Shown: positions 10,135-18,838 of the stretch, in pieces | How the letters are laid out: the number at the start of each line of letters is the position of its first letter | How positions within the stretch are numbered: position 1 is the stretch's first letter | Source: an uncultured Chlorobiaceae bacterium | GTDB taxonomy: Bacteria; Bacteroidota; Chlorobiia; Chlorobiales; Chlorobiaceae | Reading direction: 5' to 3' | Length of the DNA stretch: 45,700 nt | Assembly (NCBI GenBank): GCA_903887845.1 | Contig: CAISRC010000040.1 | Span: 1 to 45,700 of the forward strand | Notes under the pieces: generated by a model | What the model was told of the DNA's origin: nothing | Database searches by the model: none | The model's input: the letters and a program-made list of their open reading frames with translations, nothing else | Program-made: the position numbers and the translations under genes

Positions 10135-10599
10135 TCAGAGCCTTTTGTAAGCATTGGCAATTTTGTCATCCGTTTTAACCCCTTTCAGGGCCAGCATGAG
10201 CAGGACGGGTTCCGGCAGAATAAGGTAAAAACCTGCTTCGGGCCGGTGTGTTATGAGAGCGTGAATGCTTTCGAAATGCTGGTTCAAGAAGTGTGCCGCA
10301 GTAAGGCCGGAGAAAAGGTCGGCAACGAAGAGAAGGATGGCCAGCAGAATGAACTTGCTCTGCAGGGTACGGTTTTTATAAAGAAAAATGGCGGCAATTG
10401 AGATGATGGCGGTCATGATCGAAAAGATGCCTCCAGCAGAACTTGCAACAGAATACTGTATTTCAGTAAAGTCGGATGCACAAAAATCAGAGACGAGAAA
10501 GAGATGGCCGGCGCTGAAACTCCAGAAAGGGAAAAACATGCTCGCTACAGCAAGCAAACCGGCAAGAAACAGGTAAAGATTTTGAATTCTGGCTACCAT
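10135..10599 (-). CDS. DUF4293 family membrane protein
   Basis: The protein has 154 residues and four predicted transmembrane helices: about 5-24, around 45-65, about 72-92 and about 117-137. The N-terminus MVARIQNLYLFLAGLLA matches the characteristic start of DUF4293, a small membrane protein family of Bacteroidota and Chlorobi with no known function. The start at 10599 was chosen over an upstream ATG at 10698 for this reason; the longer form would add a non-hydrophobic extension. It is the first gene of the putative operon with pdxA and ftsE. Confidence 0.75.
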   Translation of the reverse strand: MVARIQNLYLFLAGLLAVASMFFPFWSFSAGHLFLVSDFCASDFTEIQYSVASSAGGIFSIMTAIISIAAIFLYKNRTLQSKFILLAILLFVADLFSGLTAAHFLNQHFESIHALITHRPEAGFYLILPEPVLLMLALKGVKTDDKIANAYKRL

Positions 10600-10706
10600 G
10601 GCGGTGTGCGGTTTAGAGTCATTGAAACAAGTACCGCCAATATACATAATCATGAGAAAAGAGTGCTGATGGAAAAAAGCTCCCGGGTTGCTTCTCACCT
10701 CTTTTG

Positions 10707-10736
10707 GGCATAAAGAATACCGTATTTATGGGATTT
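10707..10736 (+). promoter_or_regulatory. Regulon box, copy 1 of 6 (upstream of permease-metY operon)
   Basis: The sequence fits GGNAT-N5-ATNCC-N8-GGGATTT exactly in spacing: GGCAT at 10707, ATACC at 10717, GGGATTT at 10730. The three half-sites are alternating inverted repeats. The box ends 71 bases before the permease start. Unlike four of the other leaders it has no terminator hairpin after it. This copy links the metY operon to the radical SAM/nitrogenase-like block. Confidence 0.7.
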
Positions 10737-10807
10737 ACTATGAAGCTCTCCTGTGAGATATTGTCATACAGAAAATCAGCAACAAATTCTCAACACAGGA
10801 ACCAGTT

Positions 10808-12265
10808 ATGAGCAGTAATACTATACACCAGCAAACGGGCTCGAACCGGGGGAAAGAGTCTTACGGATTAAAGTCCGGCTCACTTTCTCCGTTGGAAACC
10901 CTCGGGCAATCGATCGCAAACATTGCCCCAACGGCGACGCCGACCGTTGTCATTCCCCTTGTCTTTGCAGTATCGGGTGGAGGCACCTGGCTGGCATACC
11001 TGATTGCGACAGTCAGTATTCTGCTTGTTGCAACAAGTATCAATCAGTTTGCCCGCCGTTCGGCATCACCCGGGTCATTTTATACCTACGCGGTGGAGGG
11101 GCTTGGGTCATTCTGGGGCGCAGTAACCGGGTGGGCGCTTCTTATTGCTTACGTTGGCTGTGCTTCTGCCGTCACTTCAGGCTTTTCCAACTATGCGAAT
11201 GTCCTGCTTGAAAGTGTTGCAGGGTTTAAAATACCACCGGTCATTTTTATTGCAATCAGTGTACTGCTTGCCTGGTATGTTGCCTATAAAGATATCAAGC
11301 TCTCAACGCGGCTGACGCTTGCTCTTGAGTTTGCTTCAGTGTCGCTTGTCCTTGTTCTTGTCGGAGTTACTCTCTATAACTACGGGTTCAAGCTTGATTT
11401 TACCCAGCTCGCCCTGAAGACAACCAGTCTGGACGCGCTTCGTGGCGGTCTTGTTCTTGCCCTCTTCAGTTTTGCCGGTTTTGAAAGCGCTGCGACACTC
11501 GGATCGGAAGCAAGGGATCCCTTGCACAACATTCCGAGAGCAATTGTCAGGAGTGCGGTGATTGTCGGGGCTATTTTTGTGCTTTCATCGTATGCGCAGG
11601 TCATCGGCTTCTATGGCAACAGCGTTACACTCGACAAAAGTTCTGCGCCGCTGAATGTTCTTGCCGACAGGGCAGGCCTCTCCTCTCTTGGTCTCCTGAT
11701 TGATATTGGTGCTATCATCAGCTTTTTTGCCTGTGTGCTTGCAAGCATTAACGCTGCGGCACGAATTCTCTTTCTGATGAGTCGGCACGGAATTTTTCAC
11801 AACTCCGCCGGTGATGCGCATGAGACCAATTCGACCCCACATAACGCGGTGACGATAGCCTCAATTGTTGCCTTTGTTCCGGCAGCTCTTCTCTCATTGA
11901 ACGGCGCGGTGGACTTCGATATTTACGGATGGGTTGGAACCGTGGCGACCCTTGGTTTTATCGTAACCTATATCATTGTTTCCGTAGCCGCTCTTGTTTA
12001 TCTCAAACGTCGTGGCGAGCTGCAGCCGCAGCATCTTGCCATTGCGGTCATTTCTGTCGGCATTCTTGGGCTTGCGATTCTTGGCAATCTCTATCCGGTG
12101 CCACCTGCACCTTATAGTTGGCTTCCTTATCTCTTTTTTGCCCTTCTTCTTGGCGGAGTTGCATGGGTTGCGGTCATTCACAAGTTTCATCCCCATGTTG
12201 TTGATGAAATTCATCGCGAAACGCAATTCAACAGCGCACGCTTCACCGTCGAATCAGAGGCGTAA
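10808..12265 (+). CDS. APC-superfamily amino acid permease
   Basis: This is a 485-residue inner-membrane protein with about 12 hydrophobic segments. The first APC-fold helix is recognisable (SIANIAPTATPTVVIPLV), and a later conserved segment reads LFSFAGFESAATLGSEARDP, typical of amino acid/polyamine/organocation permeases. Members are proton- or cation-coupled symporters or antiporters for amino acids and amines; the substrate cannot be read from the sequence. AGGAA lies about 9 bases before the ATG. It opens a tight unit with the aminotransferase (23-base gap), the AhpD-like gene and metY. That suggests uptake of an amino compound that the aminotransferase then deaminates. Confidence 0.85.
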   Translation: MSSNTIHQQTGSNRGKESYGLKSGSLSPLETLGQSIANIAPTATPTVVIPLVFAVSGGGTWLAYLIATVSILLVATSINQFARRSASPGSFYTYAVEGLGSFWGAVTGWALLIAYVGCASAVTSGFSNYANVLLESVAGFKIPPVIFIAISVLLAWYVAYKDIKLSTRLTLALEFASVSLVLVLVGVTLYNYGFKLDFTQLALKTTSLDALRGGLVLALFSFAGFESAATLGSEARDPLHNIPRAIVRSAVIVGAIFVLSSYAQVIGFYGNSVTLDKSSAPLNVLADRAGLSSLGLLIDIGAIISFFACVLASINAAARILFLMSRHGIFHNSAGDAHETNSTPHNAVTIASIVAFVPAALLSLNGAVDFDIYGWVGTVATLGFIVTYIIVSVAALVYLKRRGELQPQHLAIAVISVGILGLAILGNLYPVPPAPYSWLPYLFFALLLGGVAWVAVIHKFHPHVVDEIHRETQFNSARFTVESEA

Positions 12266-12288
12266 TCAACAGGAATCAGGGTCACCTC

Positions 12289-13677
12289 ATGAGCAACTCA
12301 TCACCATCAGGCGCTGCAGCTCAGCAGTACTGTGAAAAATCGGAGCTGGTTCAACAGGATAGAAGCCACTTGATCCATCCTCAGCATCATCCCGATGAAC
12401 ATCTTGATCCCCAGATCTGGGTGTCGGGCAAAGGGGTGGTGCTGACCAATCTGGAGGGCAGGAGCTTTCTTGACGGACTCAGTGGCATGTGGAATGTTTA
12501 TGTTGGTCATGGACGCCGGGAGTTGGTGGATGCCGCGTCTGCCCAGCTTCAAACACTTGCTTTTGCGACGGCTTATGCCGGGTCAACGAATAAACCGGCC
12601 ATTGAACTTGCCGGAACGCTCAAACGGCTTGTCTATCCCGGCATTGAGGCTTTTTATTTCACCCTCGGAGGTTCTGATGCGACCGATACCTCTATCAGGA
12701 CGGCCCGCTTCTACTGGGGAGCAAAGGGGCGTCCTGAAAAGTTCAAGATCATAGCCCGAAAACTCAGCTATCATGGTTCGACTATTGGAGCTGCGGCAGC
12801 AACCGGAGTCGATGAGTTTTCTGCGGTCTTCGGGCCGAGGGCAAACGGATTTTTGCATATCGATTCACCCTACCCTTACCGCTTCACAACAACAAGAACG
12901 GATGTCTCTCCAGGTGTTGCGGCGGCGGATCTGCTGGAGGAGGCAATTCTGCGAGAGGGGCCTGAGACGGTCGCAGCATTCATTGCCGAACCGGTGCAGG
13001 GCGGCGGCGGCGGAGTGATCATTCCCCCTGCGGATTATTTTCCGCGTATCCGCGAGATTTGTGACCGTTACGATGTTCTGCTGATCAGTGATGAGGTTAT
13101 TACAGGGTTCGGGCGTACCGGGAGGTGGTTTGCCCTTGAACACTGGGGAGTGGAACCGGATATCGTGCAGTTTGCAAAAGGTATTACGAGTGGCTATTTC
13201 CCGCTTGGAGGTGTCGGCGTTTCGGGGGCCATCAAGGAGGTGATGGATTCGGCGGATTCCGCACGTCGCTGGATGCACGGGTATACCTGTTCTGCACATC
13301 CTGTCGCCTGTTCCGTGGCCCTTGCAAATATTCGCATTCTTGAAGAAGAGAATCTTGTAGAGCGATCTGCAACGCTTGGTGCGCGGCTTCTGGAACAGTT
13401 GCAGCCGTTGACCGCCACAGCGCATGTCGGAGAGGTTCGTGCTCTTGGTCTGCTTGCCGGAGTTGAACTGGTTGCTGACCGGGCAACAAAACAGCGTTAT
13501 GCGGAGAGTGCCGGACTTGGCAGAAAAGTGAAGGATGAGCTCCTCTCTCTCGGTCTCTGTACCCGGGTGACCGACGATATTATCTGTCTTGCTCCTCCAT
13601 TGGTGATCAGTGAGGAGGAGATTGACCGGCTTGCGGCACTGGTAAAGCAGGCTGTCCGAAACACCACAGGGCTCTGA
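12289..13677 (+). CDS. Class III (omega-amino-acid type) PLP aminotransferase
   Basis: This 462-residue fold-type I enzyme transfers a terminal or side-chain amino group to a 2-oxo acid. The N-terminal segment DRSHLIHPQHHPDEH and GMWNVYVGHGR resemble taurine/beta-alanine/putrescine-type transaminases. The PLP-contacting Asp is in DEVITGFGRTGR (near residue 268) and the Schiff-base Lys is in FAKGITSGYFPLGG (near residue 297). Length and C-terminal domain are complete. The donor is not determined; taurine-pyruvate, beta-alanine-pyruvate and diamine transaminases all share these motifs. Its position after a permease and ahead of an AhpD-like gene and metY suggests a role in nitrogen or sulfur compound use. 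Confidence 0.85.
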   Translation: MSNSSPSGAAAQQYCEKSELVQQDRSHLIHPQHHPDEHLDPQIWVSGKGVVLTNLEGRSFLDGLSGMWNVYVGHGRRELVDAASAQLQTLAFATAYAGSTNKPAIELAGTLKRLVYPGIEAFYFTLGGSDATDTSIRTARFYWGAKGRPEKFKIIARKLSYHGSTIGAAAATGVDEFSAVFGPRANGFLHIDSPYPYRFTTTRTDVSPGVAAADLLEEAILREGPETVAAFIAEPVQGGGGGVIIPPADYFPRIREICDRYDVLLISDEVITGFGRTGRWFALEHWGVEPDIVQFAKGITSGYFPLGGVGVSGAIKEVMDSADSARRWMHGYTCSAHPVACSVALANIRILEEENLVERSATLGARLLEQLQPLTATAHVGEVRALGLLAGVELVADRATKQRYAESAGLGRKVKDELLSLGLCTRVTDDIICLAPPLVISEEEIDRLAALVKQAVRNTTGL

Positions 13678-13711
13678 AAAATTTATTATAAACCCGAAAA
13701 AGTTAAACGTT

Positions 13712-14290
13712 ATGTCAAGAATATCCAAAGTCATTTATGATGGTGCTTCTCCTGAAATCCAGAAAGAGTATGATAAAGTGGTCGAACATCATGGTTCTGT
13801 CTCAAACATGAAAGCGACGCTTCTGCATTCTCCGGCAGCGTTACGGGCGGTGCTTGAGTGGTACACGCTTTTTGGCAAGGTTAAGCCGGTACTCGGTAAA
13901 CGACTGAGTGTGTTGTTCTGCAATGCTATTTCAAGGGAGAACGCCTGTACGCTTTGCTCGACCTACATGCAGAAAGAGATTGTGGACGGCGGCGAGGATC
14001 CTGAACAGCTCCAGTTGGATGATCGCGACAAAACCATTGTTGCCTTTGGCCGTCAGCTTGCAGCGGATCCGAACCGGGTCTCGGATGAGCTCTTTGCAAG
14101 GCTTCGCAGTTATCTCACTGAAACCCAGATTGTTGAACTGACGGTTTTCGGCGCCCTGATGATTGTCAATAATGTCTTCAACAGTGCGTTGCAGATTGAT
14201 GTGGATGAAAGCTTGTCCGCGTATGCAATCCAGCCGGAAATTGCCTTTGCAGGGTCATCACATGTTCAGAACGTGAAGGAGTCGGTATGA
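13712..14290 (+). CDS. AhpD-like / carboxymuconolactone decarboxylase family protein
   Basis: This 192-residue, mostly helical protein has the AhpD-fold core. A CXXC pair, Cys79 and Cys82 in ENACTLCSTYM, matches the AhpD motif, although the usual His two or three positions later is replaced by Tyr-Met. Many members are thiol-dependent peroxidase partners; others have unknown roles. The stop overlaps the metY start (ATGA), so translation is coupled. A thiol-disulfide or detoxification role next to a sulfhydrylase is plausible but inferred. Confidence 0.75.
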   Translation: MSRISKVIYDGASPEIQKEYDKVVEHHGSVSNMKATLLHSPAALRAVLEWYTLFGKVKPVLGKRLSVLFCNAISRENACTLCSTYMQKEIVDGGEDPEQLQLDDRDKTIVAFGRQLAADPNRVSDELFARLRSYLTETQIVELTVFGALMIVNNVFNSALQIDVDESLSAYAIQPEIAFAGSSHVQNVKESV

Positions 14291-15594
14291 GCGAGAGAAC
14301 ACTTCATTTTGATACTCTTCAGGTTCATGCCGGTCAGGTTCCTGACCCGACAACCGGGGCCTGTGCGGTACCGATTTATCAGACGACATCGTTTGTCTTC
14401 AAGAACTTTGAACAGGCAAAAGCGATCAGTTCGGTGGAGGAGTTTGGCTTTGATTATACACGCATCACCAATCCTACCAATGAAGTTCTTGAAAACCGTA
14501 TAGCTATTCTTGAAGGTGGCAGCGGCGCACTGACCGTCGCCTCCGGTTCTGCGGCAACGGCCTATTCTATCCTGAACATCACCCATGCCGGGGATGAAAT
14601 TGTGGCGGCCAAAACGCTGTATGGCGGCAGTTTTAATCTTTTTCAAAATACACTGCCGAAGCATGGGGTACGTACCCATTTTGTTGATCCGGTTGACCCG
14701 GAGAATTTTCGCAAAGTGATCAACGACAAGACTCGGGCCATCTTTATCGAGACCATCGGCAACCCTGATATCAACATCATTGATTTTGAACAGGTGGCGC
14801 GTATTGCTGAAAAGAACGGTATTCCGCTCATTGTTGACAATACCTTTGGAACTCCGTACCTTTTTCGCCCTTTTGACTACGGGGCCAATATTATTGTTCA
14901 TTCAGCCACCAAATATATCGGTGGTCATGGCACCAGCATCGGCGGCTTGATTGTGGATGGAGGTAATTTTGACTGGTCACGGAGCGGCAAGTTTCCCGAC
15001 TTTACGACCCCCGATCCGGCCTATAACGGTTTTGTCTACTGGGATCGCTGGGGAAATTATCCCGGGGCGGGCAATATTGCCTACATTATTAAAGTCAGGC
15101 TCCAGTATCTGCGCGATCTTGGCGCCTGCATGAGCCCTTTCAATGCGTTTCTCTTTCTTCAAGGTCTTGAAACCCTCTCCTTCAGAATCTCCCGACAGGT
15201 GGAGAGTGCCCAGCGGATTGCCGAATATCTTGAGTTGCACCCTGAGGTTGCGTGGGTATCGTACCCTGGACTTGCCAGCAGCCCATATCATGGGTTGGCA
15301 CAAAAATATCTGCCAAAAGGGCCGGGCGCCATTCTTGCATTTGGAGTCAAAGGCGGTTTTGAGCGGGCTAAAAAATTTATTGAAGCCATGAAGGTCTTTT
15401 CATTTCTGGCAAATGTTGGCGACTCGAAATCACTTGTCGTGCATCCTGCAACGGTCACTCACGGACAGCTCACGGAGGCGGAACAGAGGCTTGCCGGGGT
15501 AAAGCCGGAGCAGATCCGTATTTCGATTGGGACTGAACATGTTGACGATCTGCTCTGGGATATTGCGCAGGCGTTTGATGCATCTGCCTTGTGA
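14287..15594 (+). CDS. metY: O-acetylhomoserine sulfhydrylase (O-acetylhomoserine aminocarboxypropyltransferase)
   Basis: This 435-residue cytosolic PLP enzyme makes homocysteine from O-acetylhomoserine and sulfide, or methionine directly from methanethiol. The N-terminus LQVHAGQVPDPTTGA with PIYQTTSFVF, YTRITNPTNEVLE, SGSAATAYSI and the insert around FTTPDPAYNG is characteristic of the MetY branch of the Cys/Met metabolism enzymes. The PLP Lys is in HSATKYIGGHG (Lys209). The C-terminal SKSLVVHPATVTHGQL is intact. It ends the permease operon, and the following intergenic region carries a regulon box for the next unit. Direct use of methanethiol would fit a C-S-bond-cleaving system nearby. Confidence 0.93.
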   Translation: MSERTLHFDTLQVHAGQVPDPTTGACAVPIYQTTSFVFKNFEQAKAISSVEEFGFDYTRITNPTNEVLENRIAILEGGSGALTVASGSAATAYSILNITHAGDEIVAAKTLYGGSFNLFQNTLPKHGVRTHFVDPVDPENFRKVINDKTRAIFIETIGNPDINIIDFEQVARIAEKNGIPLIVDNTFGTPYLFRPFDYGANIIVHSATKYIGGHGTSIGGLIVDGGNFDWSRSGKFPDFTTPDPAYNGFVYWDRWGNYPGAGNIAYIIKVRLQYLRDLGACMSPFNAFLFLQGLETLSFRISRQVESAQRIAEYLELHPEVAWVSYPGLASSPYHGLAQKYLPKGPGAILAFGVKGGFERAKKFIEAMKVFSFLANVGDSKSLVVHPATVTHGQLTEAEQRLAGVKPEQIRISIGTEHVDDLLWDIAQAFDASAL

Positions 15595-15646
15595 CAGCTT
15601 TCTGATGATTGACGTCGAGTGAAATCATAAACAATAGCCTGTTTAT

Positions 15647-15676
15647 GGTATGCAATATGCCGTTTAAAAGGGATTT
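15647..15676 (+). promoter_or_regulatory. Regulon box, copy 2 of 6 (upstream of tandem radical SAM genes)
   Basis: GGTAT at 15647, ATGCC at 15657 and GGGATTT at 15670 have the same 5- and 8-base spacers as the other copies. The flank TTTAT just before the first half-site is also shared with two other copies. It lies 53 bases after metY and about 340 bases before the radical SAM start. Confidence 0.75.
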
Positions 15677-15852
15677 ACAAAGTTCTTATTATTGTCGATT
15701 TTTATGCCATAAAGTTCTACGAAATCATATTTTTTTTGATATAAATAATGCTGTTCAGAATTTAAATTTTTTTGTTATGTCAACTATCTCTTTTTATTGT
15801 TGTTGTTGCATAAAATTGCATACAGACATCAAAGTTTTCGCTCTGGAATAGT

Positions 15853-15917
15853 ACTTGATTATATAAATAAGTATAAGGAAGCCGATTCTTATTGTCCGGA
15901 GAGTCGGCTTTTTTATT
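15853..15917 (+). terminator. Two-hairpin leader module with intrinsic terminator, copy 1 of 4
   Basis: Hairpin A pairs ACTTG (15853-15857) with TAAGT (15868-15872) across a 10-base loop, including one G-U pair. Hairpin B pairs AGCCGATTCT (15880-15889) with AGAGTCGGCT (15900-15909), one wobble pair, and is followed by a T-run. The same pair of hairpins occurs before three other units of the block, so a regulated (attenuating) terminator is more likely than a simple end signal. Confidence 0.75.
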
Positions 15918-16019
15918 TCCAGTAATAGTTTGATGAGCCAATAATCGCAATAGAAGTTCGTTTTTTTGTATTCAAAAAAGAGGTCTCACAGGTTTTCAAC
16001 AAAACAAAGAAAAAAAATT

Positions 16020-17243
16020 ATGGCTGTTGTAGCACAAGAAATATATAACGGTTTACCTGTTACACAATCCCGCAAGGATGACGTAAGGCAGATTCTTCTT
16101 GATGAAGCAAAATTGAGCTTGAATATTACCGAAAAAGGAATTTCGTACGATGCTGAAGAGATAAAGAGGTTTCTGGATCCAATCGAACTCAAGTCTGGAT
16201 TTAATCGCGGGGGCGGAATAACCGGTTTTTCATTGCCGCATGGTTACAGTACAAGGGGGCGTTTTGCTCGCTGGACTCCCTATTCTCTGGTCGTTGAAGA
16301 TGCCCGGCCGGTTTTATATGATGATGGTGCGCGTATTGGAGAAATCATCTTTAACAAGGGTAACCCGGTCTCAGAGCAACTGCTCAGCACCGGTGAAAAA
16401 GTTCGCGATATAACAAATATCAGTGCACAGGGTGGCCTTCATGTCATGTACAGCAATGAGTGTTCATTGAAAGATTTGGGCGAGGACTGCCTGTATTGCG
16501 CCTTTAATGAACGTGCCAAAGATGGCGCTCTCAACAAGGTGCTGTTAAAATCGCCACGGCAGGTAGCTGAAGCGTATGATATCGCTCGCAAGGCAGGAGC
16601 AGCAAACCATTTTCGTATTACCGGCGGGTTCGTTCCTGAACGTCGTGAGCTTGAATACTACCTTGATGTGGCTGATGCCATAAAAGAGAAGTACAGCTCT
16701 TTTTATGGCTGCGCTGTCGTCGGTGCCCCCGCTGATCTTTCTGTTCTTTCAAAGTACAAAGAGGCCGGATTTGCCAATATCTCGACCAATATTGAGGTCT
16801 GGGACAAGAATATTTTCGCAGCCATGTGTCCTGGCAAAGAGAAGCGAAATGGCGGCTGGCAGCATTGGGTTGATGCCCTTGAGTATTCGGTGGAGCTGTT
16901 TGGTAAAGGAAATGTTCATTCAGCAATAGTCGCGGGCCTTGAACCACTGGAATCAACATTGGAGGGTATTGAGTATCTCGCATCAAAAGGGGTGGTTTGC
17001 CATTTCAGCGCATTCCGCCCGGAAAAGGGGACTCCTCTGGAGGGGTATCGGAGTCCGGAAGCAGCATGGCACTGGGAGTTGCTCGACAAAGCAACCGATA
17101 TTTTCCGCCGTTACGGTTTTACCACTCTTCAAATGTATAGCGGAAATGCATCGGGCCCGCATAGTGCACAGTTTTTCCAGATTAAAGCTGGAGAATTCGA
17201 AGGCGATAAACTTGTGCCATGGAAATTTCCGTCGCTTGATTAG
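16020..17243 (+). CDS. Radical SAM protein with CX8CX2C motif (paralogue 1)
   Basis: The protein has 407 residues. Cys148, Cys157 and Cys160 in NECSLKDLGEDCLYC form a CX8CX2C triad, presumably binding the SAM-cleaving [4Fe-4S] cluster. The spacing differs from the canonical CX3CX2C. A domain of about 140 residues precedes the triad. The barrel follows, with RITGGFVPERRELEYYLD (a GGE-like, SAM-binding region) and IEVWDKNIFAAMCPGKEK. The start at 16020 is set by alignment with the next paralogue; an upstream TTG frame at 15966 would add 18 unsupported residues. No strong Shine-Dalgarno sequence is seen. It is followed 50 bases later by a close paralogue. The reaction is unknown. Confidence 0.8.
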   Translation: MAVVAQEIYNGLPVTQSRKDDVRQILLDEAKLSLNITEKGISYDAEEIKRFLDPIELKSGFNRGGGITGFSLPHGYSTRGRFARWTPYSLVVEDARPVLYDDGARIGEIIFNKGNPVSEQLLSTGEKVRDITNISAQGGLHVMYSNECSLKDLGEDCLYCAFNERAKDGALNKVLLKSPRQVAEAYDIARKAGAANHFRITGGFVPERRELEYYLDVADAIKEKYSSFYGCAVVGAPADLSVLSKYKEAGFANISTNIEVWDKNIFAAMCPGKEKRNGGWQHWVDALEYSVELFGKGNVHSAIVAGLEPLESTLEGIEYLASKGVVCHFSAFRPEKGTPLEGYRSPEAAWHWELLDKATDIFRRYGFTTLQMYSGNASGPHSAQFFQIKAGEFEGDKLVPWKFPSLD

Positions 17244-17293
17244 TTCCTTAACAATAAAAAACTCACTCACTCACGCAAAAGGAAAAACAGGTT

Positions 17294-18523
17294 ATGGCTA
17301 TTTTGGAAAAGGAACTCACAACAGCAACGCTGGTTGCGAAAAACGATAAAGAGGCCGCAAAGCAGGTTCTTCTTGATGAAGCGAAGCTTGGGTTGTTGCT
17401 CACCGAAAAAGGGATCAATTATGATATTGAAGAGATAAGAAAGTTTCAGGATAAATTTGAACAGAGTTCCTCATATCATCGCCAGAAAGGAGTCACCAAC
17501 TTGACCCTGCCCAATGGCTTTACTGCCCGGTATTTAAGTGGATACAGCCGATATACGCCATATTCGCTTGTTGTTGAAGGTGATGTCGTGGTGCTGTATG
17601 ATGATGGCCGGCGTCTTGGCGTTGTGACGTTTCCAACGACTCATCCTCTCACTGAACAGTTGCTCAGTAGCGGTGAAAAGTTCCGCCATATTGCAAATGT
17701 CAGTGCAGAGGGCGGAATCAGTGTGGCATACAGCTCAGAATGTTCACTGAAAGACAGAGGTGAAGATTGCCTCTTCTGCTCAATCAACGAGCGGGCAAAA
17801 GATGGCGTTTTGAATAAAGTACTCATCAAATCGCCCAAACTGGTTGCGGAGGCATATCATCTTGCGCGTCAGGCTGGAGTGGGGAACTTCTTCCGTCTTA
17901 CTGGCGGCTTTGTTCCTGAACGTCGGGAGCTCGAATACTACCTTGATGTTGCTGATGCCATACGAGAGAGGTACAGCTCATTTTATGGTGTAGGAATTAT
18001 TGGCGCCCCGGTCGATTATTCAGTGCTGTACAAATACAAAGAGGCCGGGTTTAAAAATATCTCTCATAATATGGAGGTGTGGGACAAAAATATTTTTGCA
18101 GCTATTTGCCCGGGTAAGGAGAAGCGTAATTCTGGCTGGCAGCATTGGGTTGACTCTCTTGAGTATGCTGTTGATATTTTCGGAAAAGGAAATGTGCACT
18201 CAAATATTGTGGGTGGATTGGCGCCTTTGGACTCAACTCTTGAAGGTATTGAGTACCTCGCATCAAAAGGCATAGTCTGCCATTTCAGCGTGTTCCATCC
18301 TGAAAAGGGGACTCCGCTGGAAGGGTATCGGAGTCCTGAAGCTTCATGGCATTGGGCATTGCTCGACAAGGCAACCGATATTTTTATCCGTTATGGATTT
18401 ACGACACTTCAAATGTATAGCGGACCTGCTTCTGGCCCACATAGCGGCCAGGTGTTCCAGATTAAAAAAGGAGAATTTGAAGGCAGCAGACTTGCTCAGT
18501 ATAAATATCCATCCCTTGATTGA
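17294..18523 (+). CDS. Radical SAM protein with CX8CX2C motif (paralogue 2)
   Basis: This 409-residue protein aligns with its upstream neighbour over the whole length, indicating a tandem duplication. Cys150, Cys159 and Cys162 (SECSLKDRGEDCLFC) repeat the CX8CX2C triad. Shared segments include FVPERRELEYYLDVADAI, MEVWDKNIFAAICPGKEK and FHPEKGTPLEGYRSPEA. AAAAGGAAA lies about 7 bases before the ATG. It forms one unit with paralogue 1 under the box at 15647. The two may form a heterodimer or act on related substrates; neither can be shown here. Confidence 0.8.
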   Translation: MAILEKELTTATLVAKNDKEAAKQVLLDEAKLGLLLTEKGINYDIEEIRKFQDKFEQSSSYHRQKGVTNLTLPNGFTARYLSGYSRYTPYSLVVEGDVVVLYDDGRRLGVVTFPTTHPLTEQLLSSGEKFRHIANVSAEGGISVAYSSECSLKDRGEDCLFCSINERAKDGVLNKVLIKSPKLVAEAYHLARQAGVGNFFRLTGGFVPERRELEYYLDVADAIRERYSSFYGVGIIGAPVDYSVLYKYKEAGFKNISHNMEVWDKNIFAAICPGKEKRNSGWQHWVDSLEYAVDIFGKGNVHSNIVGGLAPLDSTLEGIEYLASKGIVCHFSVFHPEKGTPLEGYRSPEASWHWALLDKATDIFIRYGFTTLQMYSGPASGPHSGQVFQIKKGEFEGSRLAQYKYPSLD

Positions 18524-18560
18524 GTTGTATAATAACAGTCGCGTCCAATAGTCTATTTGT

Positions 18561-18590
18561 GGTATGCAACATCCCCTATGGAGGGGATTT
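18561..18590 (+). promoter_or_regulatory. Regulon box, copy 3 of 6 (upstream of radical SAM/transporter operon)
   Basis: GGTAT at 18561, ATCCC at 18571 and GGGATTT at 18584 keep the common spacing. The middle differs from the other copies, but the changes are symmetrical (CCCCT-ATGG-AGGGG), which preserves the dyad between the second and third half-sites. Confidence 0.75.
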
Positions 18591-18772
18591 CAAGACAAAT
18601 TTATATTGCTGATATTATCAATTGAGGAAATAATAAAGAGAGTTTGACTAGTATATTGTTGGTTAAAATCAAGTGTTTTTGCTATGAGTTATATTAAACT
18701 GTTATGTGCTTTGTATTGCTGTCGCTGCTGAATGATATATGATGACATCAATATTTCGCCTTTAAATAAAGT

Positions 18773-18838
18773 ACTTGATTATATAGACAAGTTCATAAGA
18801 GAGTCGATTCTTGCTGTCAAAGAATCGACTTTTTCTTT
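18773..18838 (+). terminator. Two-hairpin leader module with intrinsic terminator, copy 2 of 4
   Basis: Hairpin A pairs ACTTG (18773-18777) with CAAGT (18788-18792), loop 10 bases. Hairpin B is a perfect 11-bp stem, AGTCGATTCTT (18802-18812) with its complement at 18820-18830, then a T-rich run. The third pair is T-A here but C-G in the other copies, a compensating change that supports a real RNA stem. The gene starts 52 bases after the T-run. Confidence 0.78.

Larger units (their letters stand above)
15595..16019 (+). other. Leader region between metY and the first radical SAM gene
   Basis: These 425 bases have no gene; small frames at 15609-15851 look like chance. They hold the regulon box at 15647-15676 and the two-hairpin terminator module at 15853-15917. 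Between these is an AT-rich stretch with a TTGTTGTTG tract near 15797 that has counterparts in the other long leaders. The start at 16020 lies about 100 bases after the terminator. Confidence 0.6.

Noticed and set aside
12865-13734. A 289-codon antisense frame across the aminotransferase gene
   Set aside because: Shadow of a strongly conserved plus-strand enzyme; no recognisable domain and no start signal.
15647-15676. The conserved box as a sigma-54 promoter or a cobalamin riboswitch
   Set aside because: The GG/GC -24/-12 pattern with proper spacing is absent, and the riboswitch core sequences beyond a GGGA-like string are not found.
15609-15851. A short frame rich in Cys and Phe in the leader after metY
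   Set aside because: It covers the regulon box and the AT-rich spacer and has no counterpart in the parallel leaders, so it is not a conserved leader peptide.
15853-15917. The hairpin modules as ordinary terminators of the upstream genes
   Set aside because: They lie 190-370 bases after the previous stop codon and close before the next gene, always downstream of the box, with a second conserved hairpin.
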